A DNA stretch of 64,000 bases, taken from Chlamydomonas sphaeroides (Eukaryota; Chlorophyta; Chlorophyceae; Chlamydomonadales; Chlamydomonadaceae). How positions within the stretch are numbered: the first letter of the stretch is position 1; every line of letters begins with the position of its first letter. Under the pieces are notes generated by a model. That model did not search any database. It saw only the letters and a program-made list of their open reading frames with translations, and was not told where the DNA came from. A program made the position numbers and the translations under genes. The DNA lies in assembly GCA_001662425.1 (NCBI GenBank), contig BDDC01000268.1, forward strand, positions 4,281 through 68,280. Reading direction: 5' to 3'. Positions 12,801 through 25,200 of the stretch are shown piece by piece.

Positions 12801-14549
12801 CGGGGAGCCCGGCCTGTGCGGTGCCGTCGGCGGCAGGCGCGAGGCCGGGGTTGGTTGGCGCCTCCCAGGCGGAGGAGCGGGTCCCGCGCGCACCTCCATG
12901 CGGCCACCCCATGCCGAGCCTCCGCCCAGGCCCGGGGCGGCCCGCCCTCCTCCCGGTGCAACCTTTCCCACCTCTCCACGCACGCACTAGCACGCGGCCA
13001 TCTAAGCTCCGTAGCGATTGCGAACGTGTCCGCGTAAAGCCGGTCCGGGCCACTAGGGTAGTGTAATGCAGCGTACAGCAGCCTGCCGTTGCCTACGCCA
13101 CGACTACGCAATGTCCGCCGCGGAGCGCGCCACGATGCAAGCCGCTCGACGACTGGTGGCGATTGGGCGGGATGCTTTCAGCTTTGGCCCCGGGCTTTAC
13201 GCTCGGAGATTTGCAACAACTTCGTTACTCTCATGGTACCTCCCCTCCACGTCTCGCCTCCCCCGCAGGACCGCGGCGGCGTCACGGTGCTGGCCGCCAC
13301 CAACCGGCCCGACTGCGTGGACCCCGCGCTGCTGCGGCCGGGCCGCTTCGACCGCCTCATCTACGTGCCGCTGCCCGACACGGAGGCCAGGCGGGTGCCG
13401 GGCATGTGGGCCCGCGTGTCGTGGGCCGCGATGGCTGCCAGCGCGTGGATCAGCTGCCGCCCTCACCGCCCGCCTCGCATCCCAGGGCCGAGAGACCAGC
13501 CGTCCAGATGTGCCCCGCCGATGGCCCTGTGCCCCGCCGTCGCAGTGAACCCCCCACCTCCCCTCCTTCCTCCTCCACCCCACCCCGCCATCCCCCCAGG
13601 GCCAAGATCCTGGCGGTGCAGCTGCGCCGTAGCCCCGTGGCGCCCGACGTGGAGCCGGGGGCGCTGGCGGTCCGCACCGCGGGCTTCAGCGGCGCCGACC
13701 TGGGGTCGCTGGTGCGCGAGGCGGGGCTGGCGGCGCTGGAGGAGGACCTGGGGGCGGAGCAGGTGCGCGGGAGGGAAGGGGGGCAGGGGAGAGGGCAGTG
13801 GTTTGATTGGTTGCTGCGCTGGTGGCCGCCGCAGAAGGTTGCGGCCGGGTGGGGGCGGTCGTGTTCGTGGCGCCGGTAGGGGCGGTGGCGGCGGCGCGCA
13901 ACATGCGCGCGCAGCCGCCCCCGTGCAGAGGCGGTTCGTGCGGACCCCGGGGCAGCCCTGCAAACACCGCTTTCGCCCGCCGAGCCGCCGCGGGCTGCTG
14001 TCATGGTCGGGTTGCTGTCATGGTGCACCCAGGCGCCCCCTAGCCCGGGTCCGCGCCAATGGCCTGCCGCTCCGCGCAGGCATCCCCTCGCAGCCGTCCC
14101 GTTGGCCCTGCCTCCCACCGCGGCGGCGCTGCGCCGCTCCGTCGCCTTGTGCCGGCCGCCCTTGTCCCACAACCCTCCCCGACCGCCCCGCCAAGACCGC
14201 GGCCCCCGCTGGCCGGCCAGCGCCTCTCCGGCACGCCGGGCAGAGCGGTCCGCGCGTGCCGCCACCCCTCAGCCCTGCAGCCTGCCGCTGCCGCCGCCCC
14301 TCAGCCCTGCAGCCTGCCGCTGCCGCCACCCCTCAGCCCTGCAGCCTGCCGCTGCTGCTCGGTGGTCAAGGTGCGCCTCTGTTGTTTACCCCGTGTGCCC
14401 CGCACCCCCGCCCCCTGGCCCCTGACCCCCACCAGGTGGCGATGCGGCACTTCGAGGCGGCGCTGCGCTCGGTGCGGCCCAGCGTGGCGCCCTCGGCCGC
14501 ACTGCTGGGCATGTACCTGGGGCTGCAGCGCTCGGCGGCCGTGTGCTGA
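6854..14549 (+). CDS. AFG2: AFG2/CIP111/SPATA5-type tandem AAA ATPase
   Basis: Type II AAA ATPase; known relatives (yeast Afg2, Arabidopsis CIP111, animal SPATA5) work in ribosome maturation and organelle quality control. Exons: 6854-6991, 7135-7339, 7474-8553, 8873-8990, 9190-9326, 9697-9801, 10066-10339, 10898-10934, 11274-11479, 11637-11780, 11960-12128, 12368-12538, 13269-13390, 13600-13762, 14436-14549. They join in frame to 1,060 aa. D1 has Walker A GPPGSGKT (about aa 524), Walker B VVLIDEVDAL, AATNRPD and RRPGR. D2 has Walker A GPPGCSKT (about 831), Walker B CIVFFDELDGL and LRPGRFDR. The Cys-Ser variant of the D2 P-loop is an AFG2-family signature and separates it from CDC48. The N-domain is followed by an Ala/Val-rich stretch of about 340 aa on one exon. 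ATG 6854 is the first in-frame ATG, and the GTGAGC donor at 6992 gives the right phase. The 13391-13599 intron appears to be GC-AG. Confidence 0.92.
8825..8864. repeat. Short 10-bp tandem repeat in AFG2 intron 3
   Basis: About four copies of CGCCCGTCCC lie immediately upstream of the exon that begins at 8873, within the pyrimidine-rich 3' part of the intron. Confidence 0.8.
10592..10706. repeat. Octamer minisatellite in AFG2 intron 7
   Basis: About fourteen copies of the 8-base unit AATGGGTG, with a few single-base variants such as AATGGGTA, AATGAGTG and GATGGGTG. The array lies wholly inside the intron between the exons ending at 10339 and starting at 10898. Confidence 0.95.
12989..13171. 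repeat. Dispersed repeat, copy 1, in AFG2 intron
   Basis: A block of about 180 bp in the intron before the exon at 13269. It shares several ordered blocks with 19919-20083: AGCACGCGGCCATC, a GCCGGTCCGGG block followed by GTAGTG, GCCGTTGCCTACGCCACG (diverged in the other copy) and GATTGGGCGGG. No coding potential or terminal repeat was found. Confidence 0.6.
14263..14358. repeat. Tandem repeat of about 31 bp in the last AFG2 intron
   Basis: Three near-identical units share CCCCTCAGCCCTGCAGCCTG followed by a CCGCTGCCGCC tail. They sit upstream of the last exon of the AFG2-like gene. Confidence 0.9.
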
Positions 14550-14633
14550 GGGGGAGGCGGGACAGGTGGGAGCGTGCGGCAGGGGCCTGCACGGGAAGGC
14601 AAGGGGGCGGGGGAGTGGATGGTGGATGTCAGC

Positions 14634-14638
14634 TGTAA
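14634..14638 (+). terminator. AFG2: Candidate TGTAA poly(A) signal for the AFG2-like gene
   Basis: TGTAA is the common volvocine polyadenylation signal. This copy lies 85 bases after the stop codon, a plausible 3'-UTR distance. It is a five-base motif, so chance occurrence is possible. Confidence 0.5.
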
Positions 14639-16203
14639 GGCGGTGACGCATGAAAGCGACGTGTGCCGGGGCAACCGGATTACAGTTGCTTGGCACCGAG
14701 GTCGCTTGGCGCCGCCTCTGCCTCGAGGCTGCGGCAGAGGCGGCGGGATTGCGGGGGCGGCGGGGGCGGTGTGAAGGCAATAATGTTCTGCGTTCGCGTG
14801 CGCGCTTTCACTGTAGAGCCAGCGTGGAAAGTCACAGAATTAAGGGTCGGTGCCGTTTGCGACAGGAGCCGCAAGTGGCGGCAGGGGTGGCAGAGGCGGG
14901 CGGTGTGGGGGCATATGGTGCGTGTGCGTGCTTGGTGGTGGCAGCAACAAGGCGCCGCTCAGGCAGGGTCGCTCCAGGGGCGGGAGCGGCCGCACGCAGC
15001 CTGCTGCCTGACCGCCATCGCACAACCAACACGACGACGACCATGCGAGCTGCCGCATCGTGCGGTCGGCCTGTATGTCGTGTCGTGAGCGAGGGCGCTG
15101 CAGTGCTAGCGCGCCGCGGCGAGGCAGGGCTGCAAGGCGCTGTCGCGTAGGCTGAGCCATGTGAGCTGAGAGAACCCTCGGCTCCATCTGAGCCCCTGAC
15201 GGACGTGGCGCTGTAGTGGTGGCGAGAGCCCAAGCAAGCGCACTCGTGCAAGCACGGGTACACCCGTCGTGGGACGCCCGACGTGTGCCAAGGTGCGCAG
15301 GAGGGGCAGGGCAACGCACGAACGCAGGGCCTCCTGGGGCAACGTTCGCCGTGGCCGGCCGGCAGGGGCCTGGGGGCTGGGGCGGCGCAAGGCAGGCCAA
15401 GGTAGCGGGGCGTTGCGGGCGCTGGGCGCTAGGCCTACGGGCAAGCCCTCGAGATGCGGCAGCGGTGTCCTGCGTCGCCGTCCGGCAGTAGCAGGGATGC
15501 AGGGTGGCAGGTCTGACAGCCGTGAGAGTCTGAGGCTGTGCGACGCGGCCAGCTGCTCCACCGCTGCGCAGGGGTACGAGGCGGCCTCCGTGTACGTTCT
15601 TTCCCCCCCCCCGCTCGCTCCGGGGGCTATCCAGACCGCCGCTCATCCTGCCCAACCCGGACAGCCGGGCCCCTGTGCCAGCGCCAGACCAGTGGTGGCG
15701 TTAGCTTTGACGCCGCCTGCAAGACTACATCCTCCGGGTACACGGCCGCCCACCGAGGTGAGTGCAAGTTGCTTTTGTGTTCCCACACAAACATAGCGGG
15801 ACGTTCTGTCACAGCAAAGGGCATAATTGACGATCATTTGCATGAACAACATAAGCTTCAACAGGCGTGCGCACGCCTTATTCGTAAGCGGCGATGGTAG
15901 CTGGTCCACGCGCGAGTCCGACCGTTTCACTAGGACAATAAGCTCTGACACGCGTGACGATGAGCTGCGATTGAAGTGTTTCTAGCTTGCCGTAGCCCAA
16001 CGTGGGTTGGCCTGATGAAGGTTCGAGCGAGCCCTCCTATTCTGCTCAGCTACAATGACTCGCTAAACAATTGGTTGCACAGCCTCTGTAGTGACACGAG
16101 TGTCATGCTTACCCAAACATAAAGCGCGCTGCGCAACGCGTTCGGCCTGACACCTAACGCCTATGCCTAGACAAACTGCGTACGCGCACGTAGCGTGGTC
16201 ACC
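14639..16203. other. Intergenic region before cyclase B
   Basis: The 1.56 kb between the AFG2 poly(A) signal and the cyclase B start. GC falls after about 15750. Several short ORFs run through it on both strands, but none has recognisable protein features or splice structure. No TATA box or RNA gene was recognised. Confidence 0.5.
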
Positions 16204-19200
16204 ATGCTTCGTTTAGCAAGGCTGGTGGCCTTTATCGGCCTCATACCGTTATGGTCGTCGTCGTTGGTCGAGGCTGCGACGAGTTTTGCCGTCGTTGAGG
16301 AGGGGGCGCTGGAGAGCTGTTCTTCGAACCTTACTTACGCGCTGGGCAGGTGCGTGTTTGCGCGGAGCGGCGCCCGCTAAATGGGGCTGCTGCTTACTTG
16401 GTGCTGACCAGTGCGGTCATGACCTGGGCAAGGGCTGGCTAGAACTTTCTGCGGCTTTGGCTTTGCGTCTGCCATGCCCCCTTGTGCACCTACCCCCAGC
16501 GCCGCGGACATTACCAACTCGAGCATCCGCGACACGCGGGTGTCGTCAGCGGTGACAACCTTCACGGCCTGCCTGAATCTAAGGGTGCAGCCGGCTCGAG
16601 TGAGGCACATGTGAAGGGTCCCGGGCCCAAACCATACTTCGCCAACGGCGTGACGTCGGGGGCGGGAGGGGGGCGCCTCCAAACCCGGCTCCGCCTTCCA
16701 CATCCGCACAACTCCGTGCCCAAACTTTTTTTATGTCGTGGGGTTTCGTGGGGATGGGGTTGTCTTGGAGGGGCTCGTGGGTTTTGTCGCCGGTGCACGG
16801 CTTGCAATTGTAAGCGTCTGCCTTGCGTTGCCCGCAGGCGCTCCGTATCATGGTGCCTCAGACGGGCCTGGTCGCGCTGCTGCAGCGGCACGCCGCCGAG
16901 TTCGAGCGGCTGACTGGCGTGCGGGTAAGGCGCACCCTGCCTGACCCACGCCACGCTCAGGGAACCAACGTCTGTAGCATCCGCGTCAGAGCGGATAGAA
17001 CACATCACACTGCAGTGGATGCCTGGATCGTTTTACAACAACGTCTCATCGTTGTTGGCCGCAAGCGCAGCAATTACCCTTCGTGACGCCCACGCATTCC
17101 CCCAAAACCCTGCATGCGCAGGTCGTCCTCAACCCCGTCAATTTCTTCGAGGCGAGAAGCTGTTGTGCTAGCTAGGCGCGCTACATTAATTGCCGGCGCT
17201 AGCCTGGGCCTGCAGTAGGGGCACGACGCTTGCTTGCTGGGTGGCTGCCTGGCTGCTGGCGGCCTCCTACCCTGATCGCATGCATGCGGCAGGGCTAGCT
17301 GCCGAACCCACAGCCTGCCTAGCCGTGATTTCAGAGTGGTGCTGCTGGTTCCATACCGAAGCGCCAGCCTAGCAAGCAAGTCGTCGGCGCACTCGTGCTT
17401 GGACCCTTGCATGCTGGCTAGCTAGCCAATGCATGAATGCGCCCAGCTGGGCACTCGACTGTATGCATTTTGACGTCGCCCCTCCTCGCCCGCCCGCTCA
17501 CATGCCGTGACGTTGCCGTGCTGCTATACTACACGTGCCGCACCCCCAACCACACATACAGATGGGCGCGGAGGCGCGGCAGGAGCTGGTTTCAAATCTC
17601 ACGTCGTTCAGCGACGGGTGGGTGGAGCGGGGGTGCGAGAGGCCTGCCGGGTGTTGTGCGCGCGATATTTTCAATTGATCATATCTGGCGCGCGCGCGGA
17701 ATGACTGCTTGACGTGAAGCGAGCCTGTGATTGTACCAGGTGCATACATCTGCTTGCTGCTGTGTTTTACATTAACACGATGGTGGCACTAGTGGCACGC
17801 CGCTGCCGAGCGCTCTTTGAAACAAGCAAGCGAGGGCGCCCGACTGGACTCTTCCGCTGCTGCCGCCACGCAGCGGTAGCTGCCACGCACGCACGGGCAC
17901 ATAGTAGCACAACACCCGCACCAGCCATTACAGCCACGGCCTCGCTTCCATGCCTGCCTACTGCCCCTGCCTTCCGCCCTGCCACCCTCAGCTGGATCCT
18001 GGACCCCTCCACCACGGGCGAGCTGGCGGCGCTGGGCGGCTTCACCAGCCTGGACGCATACATACCCGAGGTGCGAAGGGGGGGGCGGCTGCCGCTGCAG
18101 CGGGGCTGCTGCTGGGTAGGGGGCACGGGCAGCGGCGGCGGGGGCGGGATTGCAGCCAGCAGCCACAGCACGCAGCGTGGCGGATCAGTCTGGCGAATGC
18201 ATGCCCTCGCCGGCGGCGGCGGGGGCGGGGTTGCGGCCAGCAGCCACGTCAGCGGGGCGAATCAGGCAGCAGCAGCCGGGTGCAGGCTCTAGCATGGAGT
18301 GGCGGCGACGACCACGAGCCGCATGCAGCCCCGTCCGTCCCGCACGCAATCAAGCATGCATACGTACGTGCCAACGTAAGCCACACCGCCATGCTTTCGC
18401 CCCCGCACGCACCCGCAGGACCCCAGCATCCAGTGGAACGACGTGTCGAGGTTCTTCCGGTCTACTTCGGCCATCTACGACGGCAAGGTGCGGCAGATAG
18501 AGGGCAGCAGCTAGGGGGTTCGCAGGGGAGGGAGGCTCGCAATGAGCAGGCGGGAGGGCCCGTAGCAGCAGCCGCGGGCAGGTAGCAAGGCAGGGGGCGG
18601 CAGCGCCCTCGGACTCGCGCGCGTTCGGGATTGCTTGGCGCCAAGCAGCCGGACTAGATACGCCTCGGGCTGCAGGACTGGATGGTCGGGCGGGGCGATG
18701 GGTGGAGGGCCATCGGCGGGGCATTGGTGTGGCAGGCAGCGGCCAGGCTTACGGCGGGGCGGGTGGGGGCTGCATATGCGTAACATGCGTGCGAAGTACA
18801 TGTATCTGTGCACGCGGGGTTGCAGCGCCTTACGTGCTTGACGATCGAGCCTGCCGTGGCTGCCTGACGAGCCTGGGTCGTAGCTAGCATAGGTAGGCAG
18901 GAGGTGGCGGGAGCGACAGCGGGTGGCCCTGCGGCCGGCAAATGCAGCCGCTACTCCGTGCCACCGGCGCGCCCTAGCCTGGCACGTGTGCAGTGCGCCG
19001 GCGGCGCGCTTGCTGTGGCTGCTGCGGCTGGGCTTGGTGCTGCACGCCTCAAACCCCGTGGCCCAGCAAGTCTGCTGCCTCGCTTACTGTTGCGTTCCTG
19101 CCCTGCTGGCCCCAGGTCATATCGCTGCCCATGGACGGCGACCTGCTGCTCATGTACTACAGGTGGGTGCACAGCACGCAGTTCGGCAATGCGTTGGGAC

Positions 19201-22200
19201 CTCGTGTACGGCGGATCGCAAGGTGGTACGGCACGATGAGCGTACGTGGCGGGGGCGGCGCACGCGGCCACCCATTGGCAGCAGAAGCAGGCGCTGGACC
19301 GCTCGTGCAGGCGGGGGCCCCTCACGCATGTTGCCGGCGGACGGAGGGGTGGAGGTCGAGGGCCCAGCCAGGCCCTAGCAGCGGGGGCCGAGGGCCCACT
19401 GTCCTGGCATGCAGCGGAGCGCGAGGCTGGCGCAGCCTGGCCGTGAGCCCAATGTAGGTGTGCGGCCCCGCTGCCTGCATGCTTGCATGCTTGCAGGCGG
19501 GACCTGTTCTCGCGCTACAACCTGGGCGTGCCCGCCACGTGGGACGACTTTGTGGGGCTGGCGGAGGCCATGAACGGCACCGACACGGACGGAGACGGCC
19601 AGGGGGACCTGTTCGGCGTGTGCTTTGACAACGGTGGGCGCTGGGCTTGCTCGCTCTGGGAACCGCACGCACCGGTCGGAGCCGAGGGCTGGGTCAGCAG
19701 GGCCCATGGGTCAGCCTGCGGCGCATGTGCGTGGCCGTCAACGCGCCCTGCTCTAGGCTCTCGCGAGGACGCCGCTGGGCTCGGTACGACGGCACATGCC
19801 CCCCTCCTCCGCCCACGACATGCTGTCCTGCCCCTCCGCATGTGCGCTGCTGCTCATCGCGCTCGACTGTCAGGTGAGCGGGCGGCTTCCACTTGCGCTC
19901 CGCACGCACACGCGCGCAAGCACGCGGCCATCGGCTCCCATGAGACTCGTGAAGCGCCTCACGAAAGGCCGGTCCGGGGCCATAGGTAGTGACGGCATAG
20001 CCGGCCGTTGTCTATACCACGGCTATGCGTGCGCGCGCTAGTTGTGGTGGCAGCGTCGCCAACGATGGCTGCGGATTGGGCGGGCGCCATACGAAAGAGC
20101 CTGGGCCTCTGCTGGCACGATAGAACGCTTCACCCTTGGCACGCTCCTCTAGGGCGGCGCCTGTGGCCGTCAACGCGATGAATGCACCTGCCCCCTAACC
20201 CGCGCCGGCTCCGCTCGCAGGGCCCCCGGTGTGCAAGGCCAACTTCCTGCTGACGGCCATGGCTGCGCCGTACCTGCAGTACAAGGGCACCCAGCAGGGC
20301 GTGTTCTTTGACGCCGAGTCTGAGAGCCTGATGCCGCTGTTCAACAACGCCGCCATGGAGCGTGCGTTCTCCCACTACCTGCGCCTCTTCGCGGTGCAGC
20401 CCAAGGTGCCCACCTGCGAGGCCTCCAACCCCACCTTCAAAGCCGGCCACTGCCTCATGACAATAAATTGGGGTGAGCTCACAGCAGCTCCGCGTCCTCC
20501 TCATCCTCAGCAGCAGCACCAGAGTCTCTGCGTGGGCGCGGCCACGCAGAGCGTGGCAAGAGTCGTGCGGGCTGCAGGGGCCTACTGCGGGGGCCGGTCA
20601 GCGCCGGCAAGCTGTGCACGCAATGTCCCTCGTCCAAGACAATCCTTTCTGTCCCTTTGGACCACCGGACACGTCCAAACCCATCCGGACCCAGGCGACG
20701 AGTTCAAGGCGCACGCGCGGACCAACAGGAGCTGGCTGGGTATCGCAAAGCTGCCGGGGGCCGCCGAGGTCCTGGACCGGGCCAGCGGCCTGCTGGTGCC
20801 GTGCAACAGTACGGCAATGTGTCCGTACGCCGAGCGCAAGAACCTGTCGGACGGCCGAACGGCGCTGGTCAACTATTCACCGTACAGCGCGTTCGGGTGA
20901 GCCGCACAGCATGCATGCAGGCAGGCAGGCAGGCAGGCAGGCAGCCGCGGTCCGCAGCGCCGGCCAATATTTGTCTGCGCCTTTGGCCGCCGGAGAATGT
21001 ATGGGGCCACATAGCGGCCTGCGCCAGTACCTCAGACTGGCACCGCCGGCACGTCACCGCAGCCCATCGACGCACATCGCGCCCTGGCATGCCGCTCGCG
21101 GCAGCCTAGCTCGCCCCTTCACCCAGCTGCCACGGCGGCGCCGCACTCGCTCCGCGCCCGCCCCGCAGAGGCTGGGCCGCTGCCGTGTCCAGCCTGGCCC
21201 CCGACGCCTACAGGCAGTGGGCCTACCAGTTCTACGGTAGGCGCTGTGGGCGGGCGGCTGAGGGCGATTGACTGCTGGCACTTGACATGGCACTCACAGC
21301 TGAGAGCGTCTACCGGCCATGCGGGGGGGGCGGCTCATGCGGCCCTACCTGGGCACAACATGCATGTATACCGGTAGTAGCGGCGGGGCGCTAGGCACTT
21401 GTTGGGGGTGCCGACGGCCAAGCTGGTCGGCCCCGGCGGCGTGCACCTGTGTGCGCCTTCCGCCGCGCCCAAACACTCCCTGCTGGCCCTGCCCGCCCCT
21501 CAGCATACGTCATCAGCCCCAACACCAGCTGGGCGGATGTGCTGGACCCCACCTCCTCGATAGACCCCTACCGCATGTCGCAGCTGAGGACAACTTCACC
21601 CGACTTCGATCGGTGGCTGGCCGCTGGCTACGGTGGGCTCGGGCCGTGTGGCGGGGACTACGTACGGGGACCTGGGGACGGCTGCGCCGGGGACGGTGCC
21701 CTGAGGCTTGTTCGGCGCCAGCGACTGGCACACGCATGTCAAAGCCCCGATGCCGGGCCGGGCGGGGACCCCCCAGTGCGCTGTTTCCAGCGCTGCTCAC
21801 CAACCTTGTCTCCTCCATGCCGCCACTCCCCCGCCGGACAGACAACAGCACAACGATGGAGTACCTGACGGTGGTGGGGCGGGCGCTCGAGTCAGAAAAC
21901 ATGGTGCTCGACTCCCGGCTGCAGTGAGTCCTGTGGATGTGCGCGGCGCGCTGTGCGAGGTCCCTCGGCAGCGCCGCAGCCCCTCTTTGGGGACGCTGGC
22001 GTGCACCCCAGCGCTCGAGCCGTGCCCTGGACGCGGACGCCTCTCACCTAGGCGGGCGTCGCTCGCTATCAAGGCAAGCGCCAAGAGAGTTGCTAGCACC
22101 GAGCGCCGCCGCCTCCTCTCGTATGCGCCGCTGCAGGTTCGTGGGGCTGCCGTATCGCCTGTACTACGAGTTCGGTGAGGTCTGCACCGCAGCTAGCGCG

Positions 22201-25200
22201 GTGTCCAGGGCCGTGAGCAATGCAGGCGCCGTGCTGTCCGCAGCCAACGCCCAGCTGCGTGCGCCCTGGCTTGGCCCCAGCCCGACCCCACCTGCGCCCC
22301 CGCCCTCCATCCCGCCCAGGCCTGCACAACCTGACCTGGTTGAACCTACCCAACGTCACGGTTGCCAGCGTCATGCGGGACGTGCAGGTACGGCGTGACG
22401 GGAGGCCACGTGGCCCCAGGCCGAGGGCAGCTGTGTGTCACAGTCGTTGTGTCCCGGCAGTGGTGCACGATGCACGCCAGCGGCATGCAGGACGGCGTGC
22501 AGGTGCGTCCTGCTGCCTGGACGCGCGCCACTGCCGAGAGCCGATGTCACGCGCGGACGCGGAGCCCTCGGTCAGAGAAGCCCCGCGATAGCGGTGTCCC
22601 CATGCCGGCAACCCCACAGAGAATCCTAACGCTAGTCGGCACACACGATCGACCGTTCTACCTAACACTGGAACACACGTTCTGTTCTACTTAACACTTG
22701 AAAACACGGAGCACGAAGCCGGTAGCGCGCAGCCGGTGGTCGCCATGCCCTGGGAGGACTGAAGGCCACCAGCGCTGCTGGGCTACAAATCCTGGGACAG
22801 TGCCTCTTGCCAGCACCCGCGCAACCCTTGCCCTTCACCACCCGCCGTCCAGGCTCAGATGGTGGCGGGCCTGGTGGCTGTGGGCGACATGCCCGGCCTG
22901 CGGCGGCAGTACTGCAGGCTCATCGGCTGCCGCATCGCCGCGCCGCCGCCGCCAGCAAACTCCACCGCGCCGCTGCTCGCCGCCCCGATCACGGTGGCCG
23001 CACGTGAGCAGCCCCCCCGCTGAACAGCAGCTTGCAGCTCGCCGCCTTGCTGCCAGCAAGCGCCTTTCTGCTGCCAGCCAGCCTCTTGCACCCGGCCCCC
23101 GCGACCCAATGCACCCCGGCCCCTGCGACCTGGACCGCAGGCGGCACGCCCGCCGGCGTCATCGTTGCGGCGGTGGTGGCGCCGGTGTGCGCGGTCCTGG
23201 CCATGGCCGCGCTGGCGGGCGTGCTGTGGAGGCGGCTGGCGCACCACCGGAGCCTGCTCACGGGCGGCGTCAAGCCGCCGGGCGCGGGGCCCGGCACCAC
23301 GCTACTGGTCACGGGTGGGCGGGGCGCAGGGTGGTCCACGGGGCGCAGGCCACTCCCAAGGCAGGACAGGGACCAGCGATGCCTGCCGCGCTTGGGCTAC
23401 GCCGCTCGCAGACGTGTTCGTGTGCGATTGGCGGGGCGTACGCAGTGGCAGCGCTGGCGCTCACTTTCGCCCGTTTTCCTGCCCGTACGGCCTGCCCCCT
23501 TACCACCGGCGCTGCCTACTGCCGACACCTGCCAGACATTGAGTCAAGGTGCGGCAGGACCGTGGCCCTGACGCGTAGCGGCAGGACCGTGGCCCCGAAG
23601 CGTAGCGGCAGGGCCTCCTGCATCCTGCGCTGCACTGCCCATGTCCGGCAGCTCTGCATCCTACAGTCGGCGCACGCTGTGCGCTTCGGCACTGAGACGC
23701 CTGACCCAAGCGCCGCCCGGCCCCACGGCTGCCCAACTGTCCATCGCCCGCAGCACGACGCTATGGGAGCTGCTGGACGAGGTGGTGATGGCCAAGGCCG
23801 TGGAGACACACCATGCCGTAATCCGGAAGGCGCTGGCGCGGCACTCGGGCTACGAAAGCGCCACCGAAGTGCGATCCAGGGGCGGTGGTGGGAGGGGACC
23901 CAGCTACTTGCGACGCACCACTGGGACCCACAAGCGATCCACCCGACGTCATCGCCCTTAACCAACGCCCTGGCCCCTGCCCGCCCCCCTGCCCCCAACG
24001 CCTGCCAGGGCGACTCGTTCATCTGCGCCTTCCACGCCCCCTACGATGCGGTGCTGTGCGCCATCGCCATCCAGCAGGACCTGCTGGCGGCAGCATGGTG
24101 GATGGGTGGGGCGGGGCGCGCGGGCGGCTGGGGCCGGCTGGGACAGGTGGCACCCACTCATTACATTCTGCATGCTGTGAGCGCTGACGGCTTCCCCGCA
24201 GCCGGGGCCGCCTTCGTCACGTGTCGTCCCACGGCTGCCCCTGCGGCCACTCCCGCGTGCAGGCCGCAGGAGCTGCTCGCGCTCGGCGGCAGCCTGCCCG
24301 CCGCCGCCGAGGTGGTGGCGACGCCGGACGCGCGCCTGAGCGAGGCCCTGCTGTCAATGCTCATGACCGACGCCCCCTCTTCCGCCCTGGCCGACGCCAT
24401 GGCCGCGGCACCGCCCCACCGCGCCCCCGCCCGCTCGCTGCGGCTACTCGGCTCCCTGGCGCGCCCCTCCGGCCGCTGCAAGTCCAACGGCGCGCCCGTC
24501 GCCAGCGAGCTGGGGGCACCCGCCTCCGCTCAGCCCTCGCCGCTGCTGGGCCAGCTGGCGACGCAGCACACCGCGCAGCGCATGGGCTCCAGCGACAGCC
24601 TGAGCCAGGCGCTGCCGCTGGGTGCTGCCGGCACGGCGGACCTGCCGCCGGCCTCGTCCAGCGGCCCTCGGCCCCCGGCCACACTCGTGCTCGACGCCTC
24701 GTCGCCGCTGCCGCACGACAGCTCGCGTGTGACCGGCACCACGCTGACGCTGAGCGACGCCAGCAGCGCCTCTACCGGCACCATGCGCATCGCGCCGGCG
24801 CCCGGCGGCACGGCGCCGCCGCCGTCGTCGTCCTCCTCATCGGCCACCACGGGCCGCGGCAGGGCCGACCGCGCCGCGCCCGCAACGCTGGCGGGCGTCA
24901 TCATCGCGGAGAACCCTGTGGCCCTGGCACAGCTGCAGCAGCAGCAGCAGCAGCAGCACGGCGGCGGCCAGCTGCCCGAGGCGCCGCGGCTGTTCCTGCT
25001 TGACCTGCTGCGGGTGGCCTGGCTGGGCGAGAACACGCTGTGCGGCACGCCGGGCGAGGGGCAGGGCTCGCCGCGGTGCGGAGCCGTTGGCGGCCAGCGG
25101 CCTTCCATGCTCAGCCACTCGGGTGCGCTGGCCGCAGCCCTCAACGCTTCGGTCCAAGGGGCCTCAAGCTCTCAGGTGCCACGACTGCCAGGACTGCGCC

